DNA of 14,755 bases from Ornithinimicrobium sp. (GCA_030145965.1 JASKZT010000244.1:1-14755); one strand, 5' to 3'. Positions 1-7,248 are shown, counted from the stretch's first letter. A program made the numbers and translations. Notes: generated from the sequence alone by a model not told the origin.

Positions 1-2
1 GA

Positions 3-20
3 CGGCGGGCTGACCCGCCG
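3..20. terminator. GC-rich hairpin before the FMN reductase gene
   Basis: A perfect 7-bp stem (CGGCGGG / CCCGCCG) closes a 4-nt loop. There is no T tract, which is common for actinobacterial terminators. It probably ends a gene lying off the left edge. About 68 bases without a recognisable gene separate it from the first start codon. Confidence 0.4.
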
Positions 21-88
21 GCACCACCCGTCCGGCCCGCCCTGCACCCTGCACCCGTCCGCATCCCGACCCCGAGAGGGGAGCACCC

Positions 89-760
89 GTGACCCGTCGC
101 ATCGTCGTCCTCACCGCCGGCCTGTCCCGTCCGTCCTCCACCCGCCTGCTCGCCGACCGCATCGCCGAGGCGGTCACCACCCAGGTGAGCGCGCGCGGTG
201 AGCGCGCCGAGGTGGAGGTCGTGGAGCTGCGCGAGCTGGCCACCGACCTGGCCGTCACCATGACGACCGGGGGGCTGCCGACCGGCGCCGTCCGCGCGGC
301 CCGTGACCTCGTCAGCTCGGCCGACGGCCTCGTGGCCGTCACGCCGGTCTTCACCGCGAGCTACTCCGGCCTGTTCAAGATGTTCGTCGACGTGCTCGAC
401 ACCGAGGCCCTCAACGGCATGCCGGTCGTCGTCGCGGCCACGGCGGGCACGTCGCGCCACCAGCTCGTCCTCGACCACGCGATGCGTCCGCTCTTCGCCT
501 ACCTGCGGGCGGTGGTGGTCCCGACCGGGGTCTTCGCCGCGACCGAGGACTTCGGCGGGGGCGACCACGACGCCCTGACGGCCCGGATCGCGCGCGCCGC
601 CTCCGAGCTGGCGGCGCTGGTCGTCGCCGAGTCCGGGGCCGTGGCGGGCTTCGCGCCGGGCGCGGAGGACCTCTCCAGGCCACGCCGTCGCCGCTCGGGC
701 AACGAGGTCGTGGACGAGGTGACCGACTTCGAGACGCTCCTCGGCGGGCTGGGGCAGTAG
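89..760 (+). CDS. NADPH-dependent FMN reductase, CE1759 type
   Basis: Flavodoxin-fold flavin reductase of 223 residues, expected to make reduced FMN from NAD(P)H for a partner flavin-dependent monooxygenase. The start of the protein (VVLTAGLSRPSSTRLLADRI) is the phosphate-binding segment. The central TPVFTASYSGLFKMFVDVLD and the GMPVVVAATAGTSRHQ segment match the pattern I know for the CE1759-type reductases that pair with luciferase-like monooxygenases. The GTG start is chosen because a purine-rich GAGAGGGGAG lies 6 nt upstream. The partner monooxygenase is usually adjacent; it is not downstream here, so it would have to lie off the left edge. The family call is firm. The physiological substrate of the pair is unknown. 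Confidence 0.85.
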   Translation: MTRRIVVLTAGLSRPSSTRLLADRIAEAVTTQVSARGERAEVEVVELRELATDLAVTMTTGGLPTGAVRAARDLVSSADGLVAVTPVFTASYSGLFKMFVDVLDTEALNGMPVVVAATAGTSRHQLVLDHAMRPLFAYLRAVVVPTGVFAATEDFGGGDHDALTARIARAASELAALVVAESGAVAGFAPGAEDLSRPRRRRSGNEVVDEVTDFETLLGGLGQ

Positions 761-795
761 CGGCCGCGCCGCGTGGCCGCCGGGCGCGGGCGACC

Positions 796-801
796 TACCC
801 T
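796..801 (+). promoter_or_regulatory. -10 hexamer TACCCT of a leaderless Nudix gene
   Basis: TACCCT fits the actinobacterial TAnnnT -10 pattern and ends 6 nt before the GTG at 808, so transcription would begin on the start codon. No Shine-Dalgarno sequence lies in the gap. The same spacing recurs at several other genes in the window. Confidence 0.55.
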
Positions 802-807
802 GTCGGC

Positions 808-1248
808 GTGGACTTCGACACCCGGGTGGGCTGCTACGCGTGGATCGAGCAGGAGGGCCGCGTGCTCCTGCCGCACTGGCGGGAGGGTGAGCCCGGCCGT
901 GAGCGGCACGGCTGGACCCTGCCCGGCGGCGGCGTGGAGCCGGGCGAGTCGCCGGAGCAGACCTGCCTGCGCGAGGTGCGCGAGGAGACCGGCCTCACCG
1001 TCGAGCTCGGCGGCCTGCTCGGCGTGCGCAACCACTGGATCAGCGCGGAGAAGCGGTTCCGGCGGACCACCCGCCCCCTGCAGGCGCTCCAGGTCGTCTA
1101 CGTGGCCCGGGTGACCGGGGGCACGCTGACCCGGGAGGTGGACGGCACCACCGACGACGTCCGCTGGGTCGACCTGCCCGAGCTGGGATCCCTGACCACG
1201 GTCTCCCTCGTCGACGCCGCGGCCGAGTGGGCCGCGGCGCGTCGCTGA
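808..1248 (+). CDS. Nudix hydrolase
   Basis: Cytosolic pyrophosphohydrolase of the Nudix family, 146 residues, which hydrolyses nucleoside diphosphate-linked compounds. The Nudix box is complete: G41, five residues, E47, seven residues, then REVREETGL at 55-63, giving the Mg2+-binding glutamates E56, E59 and E60. The rest of the chain is one Nudix domain of normal length with no extra domain, so the substrate cannot be read from it. The GTG at 808 is favoured because it lies 6 nt after TACCCT, the layout of a leaderless transcript. The gene sits 47 nt after the FMN reductase on the same strand but appears to have its own promoter. It converges on the small hypothetical gene downstream. Confidence 0.88.
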   Translation: MDFDTRVGCYAWIEQEGRVLLPHWREGEPGRERHGWTLPGGGVEPGESPEQTCLREVREETGLTVELGGLLGVRNHWISAEKRFRRTTRPLQALQVVYVARVTGGTLTREVDGTTDDVRWVDLPELGSLTTVSLVDAAAEWAAARR

Positions 1249-1268
1249 GCGCCGGCCCAGGACGCACC

Positions 1269-1284
1269 GGCCCGGACGCGGGCC
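1269..1284. terminator. Possible bidirectional terminator
   Basis: GGCCCG (1269-1274) and CGGGCC (1279-1284) form a 6-bp stem around GACG, in the 50-nt gap between convergent genes. The gap also has GCGCCGGC twice (1249-1256 and 1291-1298). In DNA this GC-rich such stems arise often, so the call is weak. Confidence 0.3.
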
Positions 1285-1298
1285 CCGGACGCGCCGGC

Positions 1299-1649
1299 TC
1301 AGCCGGACGTCCGGTCGAGGTGCTGCAGCAGGTCGTGGGCGGCCAGCTCCACGGCCTTGTGCCGCCACTGCGCGGCGCGGAAGACGCAGGCGATGAGGGC
1401 CGAGCGGTGCACCCGGCGGAAGTCCCCGTAGGCGAAGGCGTAGCGCCCCTTGGTGCCGTCGGTCGCGCCGACGGTCAGCCCCAGGTGCCACGCGGCGTAC
1501 TCCTCCACCGTGTGCCGCCCGAGGTAGGCGTTCTGCGCCGCCGCGTCCGGCTGGCGCTCGGACCACTCCGAGTCCAGGACGTACTGCCGGGCGTCGATGA
1601 GCTCCCGGCAGCGGGCGACCCCCGCCTCGTTGAGCTCGTAGGTGGCCAC
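1299..1649 (-). CDS. Small conserved hypothetical protein
   Basis: A soluble protein of 116 residues. It has no signal peptide, membrane segment or motif that I can tie to a function. The sequence is rich in Arg, His and Trp, with segments such as LIDARQYVLDSEWSE, YAAWHLGLTVG and ALIACVFRAAQWRHKAVELAAHDLLQ. I recognise it only as resembling a conserved bacterial protein of unknown role. The start is placed at GTG 1649 because CACCAT (1661-1656) lies exactly 6 nt upstream in the leaderless arrangement. An upstream in-frame GTG at 1670 would add seven residues (MTGHHGG) and has neither a ribosome binding site nor a -10 hexamer. The gene stands alone, convergent with the Nudix gene and divergent from the protease. 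Confidence 0.75.
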   Translation of the reverse strand: MATYELNEAGVARCRELIDARQYVLDSEWSERQPDAAAQNAYLGRHTVEEYAAWHLGLTVGATDGTKGRYAFAYGDFRRVHRSALIACVFRAAQWRHKAVELAAHDLLQHLDRTSG

Positions 1650-1655
1650 GCCCCC

Positions 1656-1661
1656 ATGGTG
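1656..1661 (-). promoter_or_regulatory. -10-like hexamer CACCAT before hypothetical gene
   Basis: On the minus strand CACCAT is followed by GGGGGC and then the GTG at 1649. It matches nAnnnT with the same 6-nt spacing seen at 808, 1721, 10907 and 13129. It supports the 1649 start over 1670. Confidence 0.4.
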
Positions 1662-1708
1662 GCCCGTCACCGGCCGGGCGTCACGGCGGAGCGGTCAGGC
1701 TCGTGGGC

Positions 1709-1714
1709 GAGACT
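1709..1714 (+). promoter_or_regulatory. -10-like hexamer GAGACT before protease gene
   Basis: GAGACT, six bases, then ATG at 1721. There is no ribosome binding site near that ATG. The hexamer fits nAnnnT only weakly, and the call rests mainly on the spacing shared with other genes of the window. Confidence 0.3.
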
Positions 1715-1720
1715 GTCCGC

Positions 1721-2431
1721 ATGACCGACGTCCCCCGCCGCCGCCGCTCCTGCGGCGGCGTCCTCGGCACGCTCCTCGTGGTCGGCACGGTCATCGTCGG
1801 CACCGTGGCCCTCTCGCCCGGTCTCGCGCTCACCGACCTGCGCGACGCGGCCGTCGACCCCCTGCGCGGCGTGCCGGGCTCCGGCGGCGAGGGCTACACC
1901 TTCATGGCCACGACCTCCTCCGGGGCGCCGGTGACGTGGCCCTGCGACGCCACGATCGAGGTGGAGGTCAACCCGCGCGGCGCGCCGGAGGGGTATGACG
2001 ACCTCGTCGCGTCCGCGCTCGCGCAGGTCGACGAGGCCAGCGCCTTCACGCTGCGGGTGGTGGGGGAGACCCAGGACCGGGGGTACCGCGACCGCGGGGC
2101 GGGACCGGTCCTGCTCATGTGGGCGGACGAGGACGAGGTGCCCGAGCTCGAGGGGCGCACGGCCGGCATCGGCGGGGCGACCTACGTCCGGGGGCCTGGC
2201 CGCGCCCAGGCGGTCGGCGGGATGGTCGTGCTCGACACCGACCTGCCCGGCGGCCTCCTGCGACGCACCGACCCGGAGCCGGTCCTCGTCCACGAGCTGC
2301 TGCACGTCCTGGGGCTGGGGCACACCGAGGACGCCTCCCAGCTCATGGCGCCGGAGTACTCCTCCCAGCGCGGCCTGGGCGAGGGGGACCTCGCCGGGCT
2401 GGAGGCGCTGCACGACGAGGCGTGCTCCTGA
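1721..2431 (+). CDS. Membrane-anchored matrixin-like zinc metalloprotease
   Basis: 236 residues. Residues 1-10 are basic (RRRR), and about 12-36 form a signal anchor or uncleaved signal peptide, so the rest should lie outside the membrane. The catalytic site is HELLHVLGLGH at 191-201: H191, H195 and H201 bind zinc and E192 is the general base, in the metzincin form HExxHxxGxxH. M209 in QLMAPEYSS fits the Met-turn. Residues 73-83 (WPCDATIEVEVN) open the protease domain, and C75 plus C235 near the end could form a disulfide. The layout resembles matrixin-like (peptidase M10) proteins of actinobacteria. The substrate is unknown. A GTG 18 nt upstream in frame is possible, but ATG 1721 is favoured by its -10 spacing. 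A paralogue lies at 10907-11974. Confidence 0.82.
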   Translation: MTDVPRRRRSCGGVLGTLLVVGTVIVGTVALSPGLALTDLRDAAVDPLRGVPGSGGEGYTFMATTSSGAPVTWPCDATIEVEVNPRGAPEGYDDLVASALAQVDEASAFTLRVVGETQDRGYRDRGAGPVLLMWADEDEVPELEGRTAGIGGATYVRGPGRAQAVGGMVVLDTDLPGGLLRRTDPEPVLVHELLHVLGLGHTEDASQLMAPEYSSQRGLGEGDLAGLEALHDEACS

Positions 2432-2452
2432 CCGGGGCCCAGCCGGCTCAGG
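2427..2452. terminator. Hairpin spanning two convergent stop codons
   Basis: CCTGACCGG (2427-2435) pairs with CCGG-C-TCAGG (2443-2452), with one bulged C at 2447 and a 7-nt loop. The stems contain the TGA of the protease gene and the complement of the TGA of the ATPase gene. With only 16 nt between the genes, it is the best candidate for a shared bidirectional terminator. Confidence 0.4.
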
Positions 2453-3602
2453 TGCCGGAGGGCACCGCGCGGCAGCCGCCCTCGACCCAGGCCCGAACCC
2501 GGTCGCCGGGGTGCGGCGGGTGGGCGCCGGTGCGGGCGCGCACGCTCGCGCCGTCGGGCAGCCCGAGGGTGACGAGCGCGTCGTGGCCGTGGAAGTCGAC
2601 CGAGCGCACGGTCACCGCGACGGCGCCCTCGGGCACCGCGCTCGCGACGTCGGGGCCGAGCCGCACCTGCTCCGGCCGGACGACGAGGTGGGTGGCCCCG
2701 GGGAGGGCGTCGGCGACGCGCACGCGACCGAGCGGCGTGAGCGCGTGGCCGCCCGGGACGCCGTCGACCTCGACGAGGTCCGCCTCGCCGACGAAGGTGG
2801 CCACCCAGGCGTCGACCGGGCGGGCGTAGACCTCCTCCGGCGTGCCGACCTGGCGGACGCGGCCCTCGCTGAGCACCGCGACGCGGTCGGCCATGGAGAG
2901 CGCCTCGCCCTGGTCGTGGGTGACGAGGACCGCCGTGGCCCCCGCCTCGCGCAGGGCGGTGCGGACGTCGGCGCGCAGCTCGCCGCGCAGGGAGGCGTCG
3001 AGCGCGCTGAACGGCTCGTCGAGGAGGACGAGCGGCGGGTGCGGTGCCAGGGCGCGGGCCAGGGCGACCCGCTGCTGCTGCCCGCCGGAGAGCTCGTGCG
3101 GCATCCGCGCGCCCATCCCGCCCAGGCCGACGAGCTCGAGGCACTCCTCGACCCGGCCGGTGCGCCCGGAGCGCCCGCCGGGGCGTCGCCGTCCCCGGCT
3201 CCCACCCAGGCCGAAGCCGACGTTGTCCGCCACCGACAGGTGCGGGAAGAGCGCGCCCTCCTGCGGCACGACCGCGACCTGGCGCCGGTGGGGCGGCAGG
3301 TGGATCCCGGGCAGGGCGACGGCGCGCTCGCCGAGGGCGATGCGGCCCTCGTCGATGCGCTCGAAGCCGGCGAGGCAGCGCAGCAGGGTCGTCTTGCCGC
3401 AGCCCGAGGGGCCCAGCACGGCCAGGAACTCCCCGGCCTCCATCGTCAGGCTCACCCGCGCCAGCGCGGCGACCGTCCCGAAGGACTTGCTCACGTCGAC
3501 GACCGTCACCGCGTGCTCGGGCGCGCGGGGCTCGGCCCGGTCGGGGGCGTGGGTCGTCATGGGGGTCGCGTCGCTCTCGGTGCGTGGCGGGGTGGTCGTC
3601 AT
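2448..3602 (-). CDS. fbpC: Ferric iron ABC transporter, ATP-binding protein
   Basis: 384-residue ATPase that powers uptake of Fe3+ through the permease encoded just upstream. Walker A is GPSGCGKT (64-71), the Q-loop glutamine is Q114, the signature is LSGGQQQ (171-177), Walker B is LVLLDE (191-196) and the switch histidine is H229. After about residue 275 comes the C-terminal TOBE-type domain found in FbpC/PotA-class ATPases. The ATG overlaps the permease stop codon in an ATGA, so translation is probably coupled. The first 30 residues are a Thr/Pro-rich extension. A second in-frame ATG at 3560 (MTTHAP) would remove 14 of them. A Gly/Arg-rich insert at 133-150 interrupts the helical region before the signature. 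The iron assignment comes from the neighbouring binding protein; a thiamine or phosphonate importer is less likely. Confidence 0.87.
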   Translation of the reverse strand: MTTTPPRTESDATPMTTHAPDRAEPRAPEHAVTVVDVSKSFGTVAALARVSLTMEAGEFLAVLGPSGCGKTTLLRCLAGFERIDEGRIALGERAVALPGIHLPPHRRQVAVVPQEGALFPHLSVADNVGFGLGGSRGRRRPGGRSGRTGRVEECLELVGLGGMGARMPHELSGGQQQRVALARALAPHPPLVLLDEPFSALDASLRGELRADVRTALREAGATAVLVTHDQGEALSMADRVAVLSEGRVRQVGTPEEVYARPVDAWVATFVGEADLVEVDGVPGGHALTPLGRVRVADALPGATHLVVRPEQVRLGPDVASAVPEGAVAVTVRSVDFHGHDALVTLGLPDGASVRARTGAHPPHPGDRVRAWVEGGCRAVPSGT

Positions 3603-5179
3603 GCTTTCACGCCCTCGAGGAGGTCGGTCGCGGCCTTGGGGTCCTCCACCTCGACCGGACTCAGCGGCTCGCGCTCGCCGGCGGCGGGCAGGATGCCGGT
3701 ACGGCGCACGACCAGCCAGGTCGGCACGGCGGCCAGGGCGACGAGGACGACGGCGTAGGGAGCGGCCTCGGCGTAGCGCCCGATCGCCGTCGCGCTCCAG
3801 AGCCGGGTGGCGAGCGTCTCCATGCCGGTCGGGCGCAGCAGCAGGGTGGCGGGCAGCTCCTTCATGGCGGTGAGGAAGACCAGCGCCGCGCCCGCCCCGA
3901 TGCCGGGCAGCGTCAGCGGCAGGGTCACCCGCCGGAAGACCTGGGCCGGCGTGCGGCCGAGGGCGGCCGCCGCCTCCTCGAGCGAGCGCGGTGCCTGCGC
4001 CGCGGCCGCGGCGACGGCACCGACCCCGAGCGGGAGGAAGAGCGTGGCGTAGGCGAGGGCCAGCAGCCACGTGGTCTGGTAGAGCGGCAGCGCCACCGTG
4101 ACCCCGAAGAACACCAGGGACAGGCCGACGACGACCCCGGGCAGGCTGTGCGCGAGGTAGGCCGCTCGCTCGAGCGCGCGGCTGAGCCGCCCCGGGTGGC
4201 GCGCGGCGAGGATGCCCACGGGCAGCGCGAGCAGCATCGTCAGCAGCGCGCCCAGGAGCGAGGCCGTGAGCGAGCCGGCGGCCGCGTCCCACAGGCGCCC
4301 GACGGCGTCCCGGGCGGAGGTGCCCTCGACGGTCCAGCGCACGAGCGACAGCGCCGGCACGCCGAGGGCGGCGACGAGCACGGCCAGGAGCGCCGCGCAC
4401 CCGCCCCAGCGCCATGCCCCGAGGTCCGCGGCGCGGGCGGGGCGCCGCAGGTGGGTGCCGGAGAACCGCGCGCCTGCGCGCCGGGTGCGGCCCTCCAGGA
4501 GCAGGATGACGACGGTGACGAGGACGAGCAGGGTCGCCAGCGTGAGCGCGCCCTGCCGGTTGAAGCCGGCGCTGAAGGCCGTGAACACCGCGCGGGTGAA
4601 GGTGTCCAGCCGCAGGATCGAGACCGCGCCGAAGTCCGCCAGGACGTAGAGCGCGGCGAGCAGCCCGCCGCCGGCGACGGCCGGGCGCACCTGCGGCAGC
4701 GTCACCGTGAGCACGGTGCGCAGGGGCCCCAGCCCGAGGGAGCGGGCGACCTCCTCCTGGGCCGGGTCGACGCGGACGAGCGCCGCCGCGACGGGCAGGT
4801 AGACGTAGGGGTAGGTGTAGAGCGTCAGCACGACCGCCGCGGCCGTGAACCCCTCGAAGCGGGTCCCGGGGTCGGCCGCCCAGAGGTCGGCCACGGAGAC
4901 CCAGGTGAAGGCGGCGACGTAGCTCGGCACCGCCAGCGGCAGCGCGAGGAGCACCGCGAAGGCGCGACGGCCGGGGGTGTTGCTGCGCGTCACCAGCCAC
5001 GCGCTGCCCACCCCGATGACGAGGCAGGCGGCGGTCACGACACCGGCGAGCAGCAGCGAGGTGGTGGCCAGCCGCGCCGTGCGCTCGGTGGCCACCGTCT
5101 CCACCCACGCGCCGAGGCCCCCCTGCCCGGTCCGCAGGACCAGGTAGGCGAGGGGGACCAGCGCCACCGCCGTGGCCAC
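3599..5179 (-). CDS. fbpB: Ferric iron ABC transporter, double-domain permease
   Basis: Inner-membrane channel of 526 residues with two fused MetI-type permease halves, as in FbpB/SfuB. Each half carries an EAA loop that docks on the ATPase: EEVARSLGLGPLRTVLTVTLP (starting at residue 142) and EEAAAALGRTPAQVFRRVTLP (starting at residue 401). About a dozen hydrophobic segments are visible. It ends in a 4-nt ATGA overlap with the ATPase gene. The start is uncertain: GTG 5179 falls inside the first hydrophobic segment, and the in-frame sequence continues upstream as LSPTRPHAALTAGAL to a CTG at 5224 that overlaps the TGA of the binding-protein gene. If CTG 5224 is used, the protein gains 15 residues and a full first membrane helix. 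Confidence 0.87.
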   Translation of the reverse strand: MATAVALVPLAYLVLRTGQGGLGAWVETVATERTARLATTSLLLAGVVTAACLVIGVGSAWLVTRSNTPGRRAFAVLLALPLAVPSYVAAFTWVSVADLWAADPGTRFEGFTAAAVVLTLYTYPYVYLPVAAALVRVDPAQEEVARSLGLGPLRTVLTVTLPQVRPAVAGGGLLAALYVLADFGAVSILRLDTFTRAVFTAFSAGFNRQGALTLATLLVLVTVVILLLEGRTRRAGARFSGTHLRRPARAADLGAWRWGGCAALLAVLVAALGVPALSLVRWTVEGTSARDAVGRLWDAAAGSLTASLLGALLTMLLALPVGILAARHPGRLSRALERAAYLAHSLPGVVVGLSLVFFGVTVALPLYQTTWLLALAYATLFLPLGVGAVAAAAAQAPRSLEEAAAALGRTPAQVFRRVTLPLTLPGIGAGAALVFLTAMKELPATLLLRPTGMETLATRLWSATAIGRYAEAAPYAVVLVALAAVPTWLVVRRTGILPAAGEREPLSPVEVEDPKAATDLLEGVKA

Positions 5180-5220
5180 GAGGGCCCCGGCGGTGAGCGC
5201 GGCGTGCGGGCGGGTGGGGC

Positions 5221-6282
5221 TCAGAGCAGCCCGGCCTGGGTGATCATCTCGATGGTCCGCTGCAGGTCGTCGAGGTCGTTGAGGTCGATGTCGGGCGTCT
5301 CGAGGTCCTCGAGCGGGGCCAGGTCGGCCGGCGTGCCGACGCCGGAGACCATCGGGTACTCCGAGGTCTCCTCGACGAAGTAGGTCTGTCCCGCCTCATC
5401 GAGCAGGTAGTCGACGAGCGCCTGGGCGTCGCCGTCGGCCTGCTCGCCGACGAGCCCGATGCCGGAGATGTTGACCAGCGCCCCGGCGTCGCCGTCGCCG
5501 AAGAAGTGCAGGCCGGCGCCGAGCTCCTCCGGCGCCACGCCCTGCTCCTCGGCGAGCTCGTAGAGGTAGTAGTGGTTGACCAGCCCGACGTCGATCGCGC
5601 CCGACTCCACATCGGCCACGATCATGCCGTTGCGCTCGCGGACCTGCGGGTCGTTGCCGGCGAGGTCGGTCAGCCACGCGGACGCGGCGTCGTCGCCCTC
5701 GAGCACGCGCATGGCGGTGACGAAGGACTGGAAGGAGGCGTTGGTCGGGGCGATGCCCACCCGGCCGGTCCACTCGGGACCGGTCAGCTCGGCGACGGTC
5801 TCGGGCAGCTCCTCCTCGCTCACGGCCTCCTTGTTGTAGACGAGGACACGGGAGCGACCGGTCAGGCCGACCCAGTCGCCCTCGCTCGAGCGGTAGGTCT
5901 CCGGCACGAGCTCGAGGGTCTCCTCCGGCAGCGCGACGAGGCGGCCCTCCCGGGAGACCGCCCCGAGGGCGCCGGCGTCCTGGGCGAGGAAGGCCTCGGC
6001 GGGCGAGCCCTCGCCCTCCTCCAGGATCTGCGCCGCCATCGCCGCGGTGTCGCCGTAGCGGACCTGGACCTCGATGCCGGTCTCCTCGGTGAACGAGTCC
6101 AGGACCGGCTGCACCAGCTCCTCGTTGCGGCCGGAGTAGAGCGTCAGCGTGCCGTCGCCCTCGGAGGCCGCCTCGGTGGACGCGCCACCGGTGGCCGGGG
6201 CGTCCTCCTCGGCGCCGCAGGCGGTCAGGCCGAGGACGAGGGCGCCGGCGGTCGTGAGGGCGAGCAGGCGGGAAGGAGTCAT
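5221..6282 (-). CDS. fbpA: Ferric iron-binding lipoprotein of the ABC importer
   Basis: 353 residues. The signal peptide ends in a lipobox (LGLTAC), so Cys22 should be lipidated and the protein anchored outside the membrane. The mature part starts with an acidic, Ala/Gly-rich linker and then TLTLYSGRNEELVQPVLDSF, the opening seen in FbpA/SfuA-class proteins. Y238 and Y239 in GLVNHYYLYEL match the tyrosine pair that binds Fe3+ in FbpA. The ATG at 6282 is chosen because AAGGA lies 7 nt upstream; a GTG two codons earlier would be almost on top of that site. It is the first gene of the three-gene import operon. A DtxR/IdeR-like palindrome lies 45 nt upstream, so repression by iron is the likely control. 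Confidence 0.88.
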   Translation of the reverse strand: MTPSRLLALTTAGALVLGLTACGAEEDAPATGGASTEAASEGDGTLTLYSGRNEELVQPVLDSFTEETGIEVQVRYGDTAAMAAQILEEGEGSPAEAFLAQDAGALGAVSREGRLVALPEETLELVPETYRSSEGDWVGLTGRSRVLVYNKEAVSEEELPETVAELTGPEWTGRVGIAPTNASFQSFVTAMRVLEGDDAASAWLTDLAGNDPQVRERNGMIVADVESGAIDVGLVNHYYLYELAEEQGVAPEELGAGLHFFGDGDAGALVNISGIGLVGEQADGDAQALVDYLLDEAGQTYFVEETSEYPMVSGVGTPADLAPLEDLETPDIDLNDLDDLQRTIEMITQAGLL

Positions 6283-6307
6283 GGGCACGTCCTTGGTGTG
6301 GTCGGTC

Positions 6308-6431
6308 CGCGCCGGAGCGCGAGCGGTTAGGTTGACCTAAGTGGATCACGCGCATGCCGTCGAGAGCAAAAGCGGTGCCCAGGGGTCGTCCGCAGTGCCT
6401 GCCGGCGGCGTCCGGCCGCGCGCCGGAGCGC
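6308..6431. repeat. Pair of 13-bp direct repeats in a divergent intergenic region
   Basis: CGCGCCGGAGCGC occurs at 6308-6320 and again at 6419-6431. Each copy has GCGC at both ends and can fold weakly. The copies flank the region that holds the iron-box-like palindrome and the start of the deacetylase gene. The second copy overlaps the first base of the CACAAT hexamer. Function is unknown, and in DNA this GC-rich chance is possible. Confidence 0.35.
6327..6340. promoter_or_regulatory. DtxR/IdeR-like iron-box palindrome upstream of fbpA
   Basis: TTAGGTTGACCTAA has perfect 6-bp arms (TTAGGT / ACCTAA) around TG. The arms equal the outer arms of the actinobacterial iron box TTAGGTTAGGCTAACCTAA, but here they are 2 bp apart instead of 7. 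It is an AT-rich island in very GC-rich DNA, 45 nt upstream of the iron-binding protein start. On the minus strand a -10-like CAACCT overlaps it, so a bound repressor would block the operon promoter. Confidence 0.6.
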
Positions 6432-6436
6432 ACAAT
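6431..6436 (+). promoter_or_regulatory. -10-like hexamer CACAAT before the deacetylase gene
   Basis: CACAAT ends 8 nt before GTG 6445 and 2 nt before an alternative GTG at 6439. A transcript beginning 6-8 nt after the hexamer would have at most a two-base leader before GTG 6445. That favours 6445 as the start. Confidence 0.4.
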
Positions 6437-6444
6437 GGGTGCTC

Positions 6445-7239
6445 GTGAGCACCCTCGTCCTCCTCCACGCCCATCCCGACGACGAGGCGTCGCAGACGGC
6501 CGGCACCATGCGCCTGGCCGCCGACGCCGGTCACCGCGTCGTCTGCGTCTACGCCACCGACGGCGACCACGGCACCGTCCCCGACGACCTCGCCGAGGGG
6601 GAGACGGTCGTCGCCCGCCGCCGCGCCGAGGCCGAGGCGTCGGCCCGGGTCCTGGGCACCGCGCGCGTCGCCTGGCTCGGCTACGCCGACTCCGGGATGA
6701 CGGGGTGGGAGCAGAACGGCCACGCGCTGTCCTTCCACGCCGCCGACACCGACGAGGCTGCCGCTCGTCTGGCGACCCTCCTCGACGAGGAGGACGCCGA
6801 CGTGGTGGTCGGCTACGACTGGCACGGCGGCTACGGCCACCCCGACCACGTCAAGGTGCATCACGTCGTCCACCGCGCGGCCGCCCTCGCGGCCCGCCGG
6901 CCCCGCGTGCTCGAGAGCACGATGAACCGGGACGAGCTGCGCCGTTCGTACGCGGCCGCGCGCGAGGCGGGGCCCCTGGGCGAGGCGGACTGGGACCCCG
7001 ACGCCCCGGCCGACGACGGCAACCCGCTGGGCACGCCCGAGGCGGAGCTGCACTGGCGGGTCGACGCCCGCCCCGTCCTCGCCGCCAAGCGGGCGGCGCT
7101 GGCCTGCCACGCCTCGCAGGACGACGTGCGCTGGATGCTGACGCTGGAGGAGGAGGTCTTCGCGCTGGCCTTCGGCGTCGAGTGGTACGCCGAGCCGGGG
7201 CGGGCCGCCGGCGTCACCGACGGGCACCCCGTGCCCTGA
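6445..7239 (+). CDS. PIG-L/LmbE-family zinc deacetylase
   Basis: About 264 residues of one PIG-L domain, which removes acetyl groups from N-acetylglucosaminyl compounds or related amides. The zinc site is visible: LLHAHPDDE near the N-terminus gives the His and Asp ligands and the catalytic Asp, and GYGHPDHVKVHH in the middle gives the third His ligand. MshB and Mca of mycothiol metabolism belong to the same family and share the late KRAALACHASQ pattern. Because actinobacteria carry several paralogues, I do not assign a specific substrate. The start is GTG 6445 or GTG 6439, differing by two residues (ML). It is divergent from the iron operon and convergent with the amino acid importer. Confidence 0.85.
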   Translation: MSTLVLLHAHPDDEASQTAGTMRLAADAGHRVVCVYATDGDHGTVPDDLAEGETVVARRRAEAEASARVLGTARVAWLGYADSGMTGWEQNGHALSFHAADTDEAAARLATLLDEEDADVVVGYDWHGGYGHPDHVKVHHVVHRAAALAARRPRVLESTMNRDELRRSYAAAREAGPLGEADWDPDAPADDGNPLGTPEAELHWRVDARPVLAAKRAALACHASQDDVRWMLTLEEEVFALAFGVEWYAEPGRAAGVTDGHPVP

Positions 7240-7248
7240 ACGGGCCCG

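Noticed and set aside
2448..5108. 886-codon minus-strand frame read as one giant protein
   Set aside because: Only its last 384 codons are the ATPase. The rest is an out-of-frame, Arg/Pro/Gly-rich reading of the permease gene.
3044..5383. Long plus-strand frame opposite the iron transporter
   Set aside because: Low-complexity Arg/Gly/Glu-rich translation with no domain, antisense to three well-supported genes.
6332..6337. TTGACC as a -35 box for the deacetylase gene
   Set aside because: No -10-like hexamer occurs 16-19 nt downstream, and the likely promoter of that gene is about 95 nt away. TTGACC is better explained as part of the palindrome.
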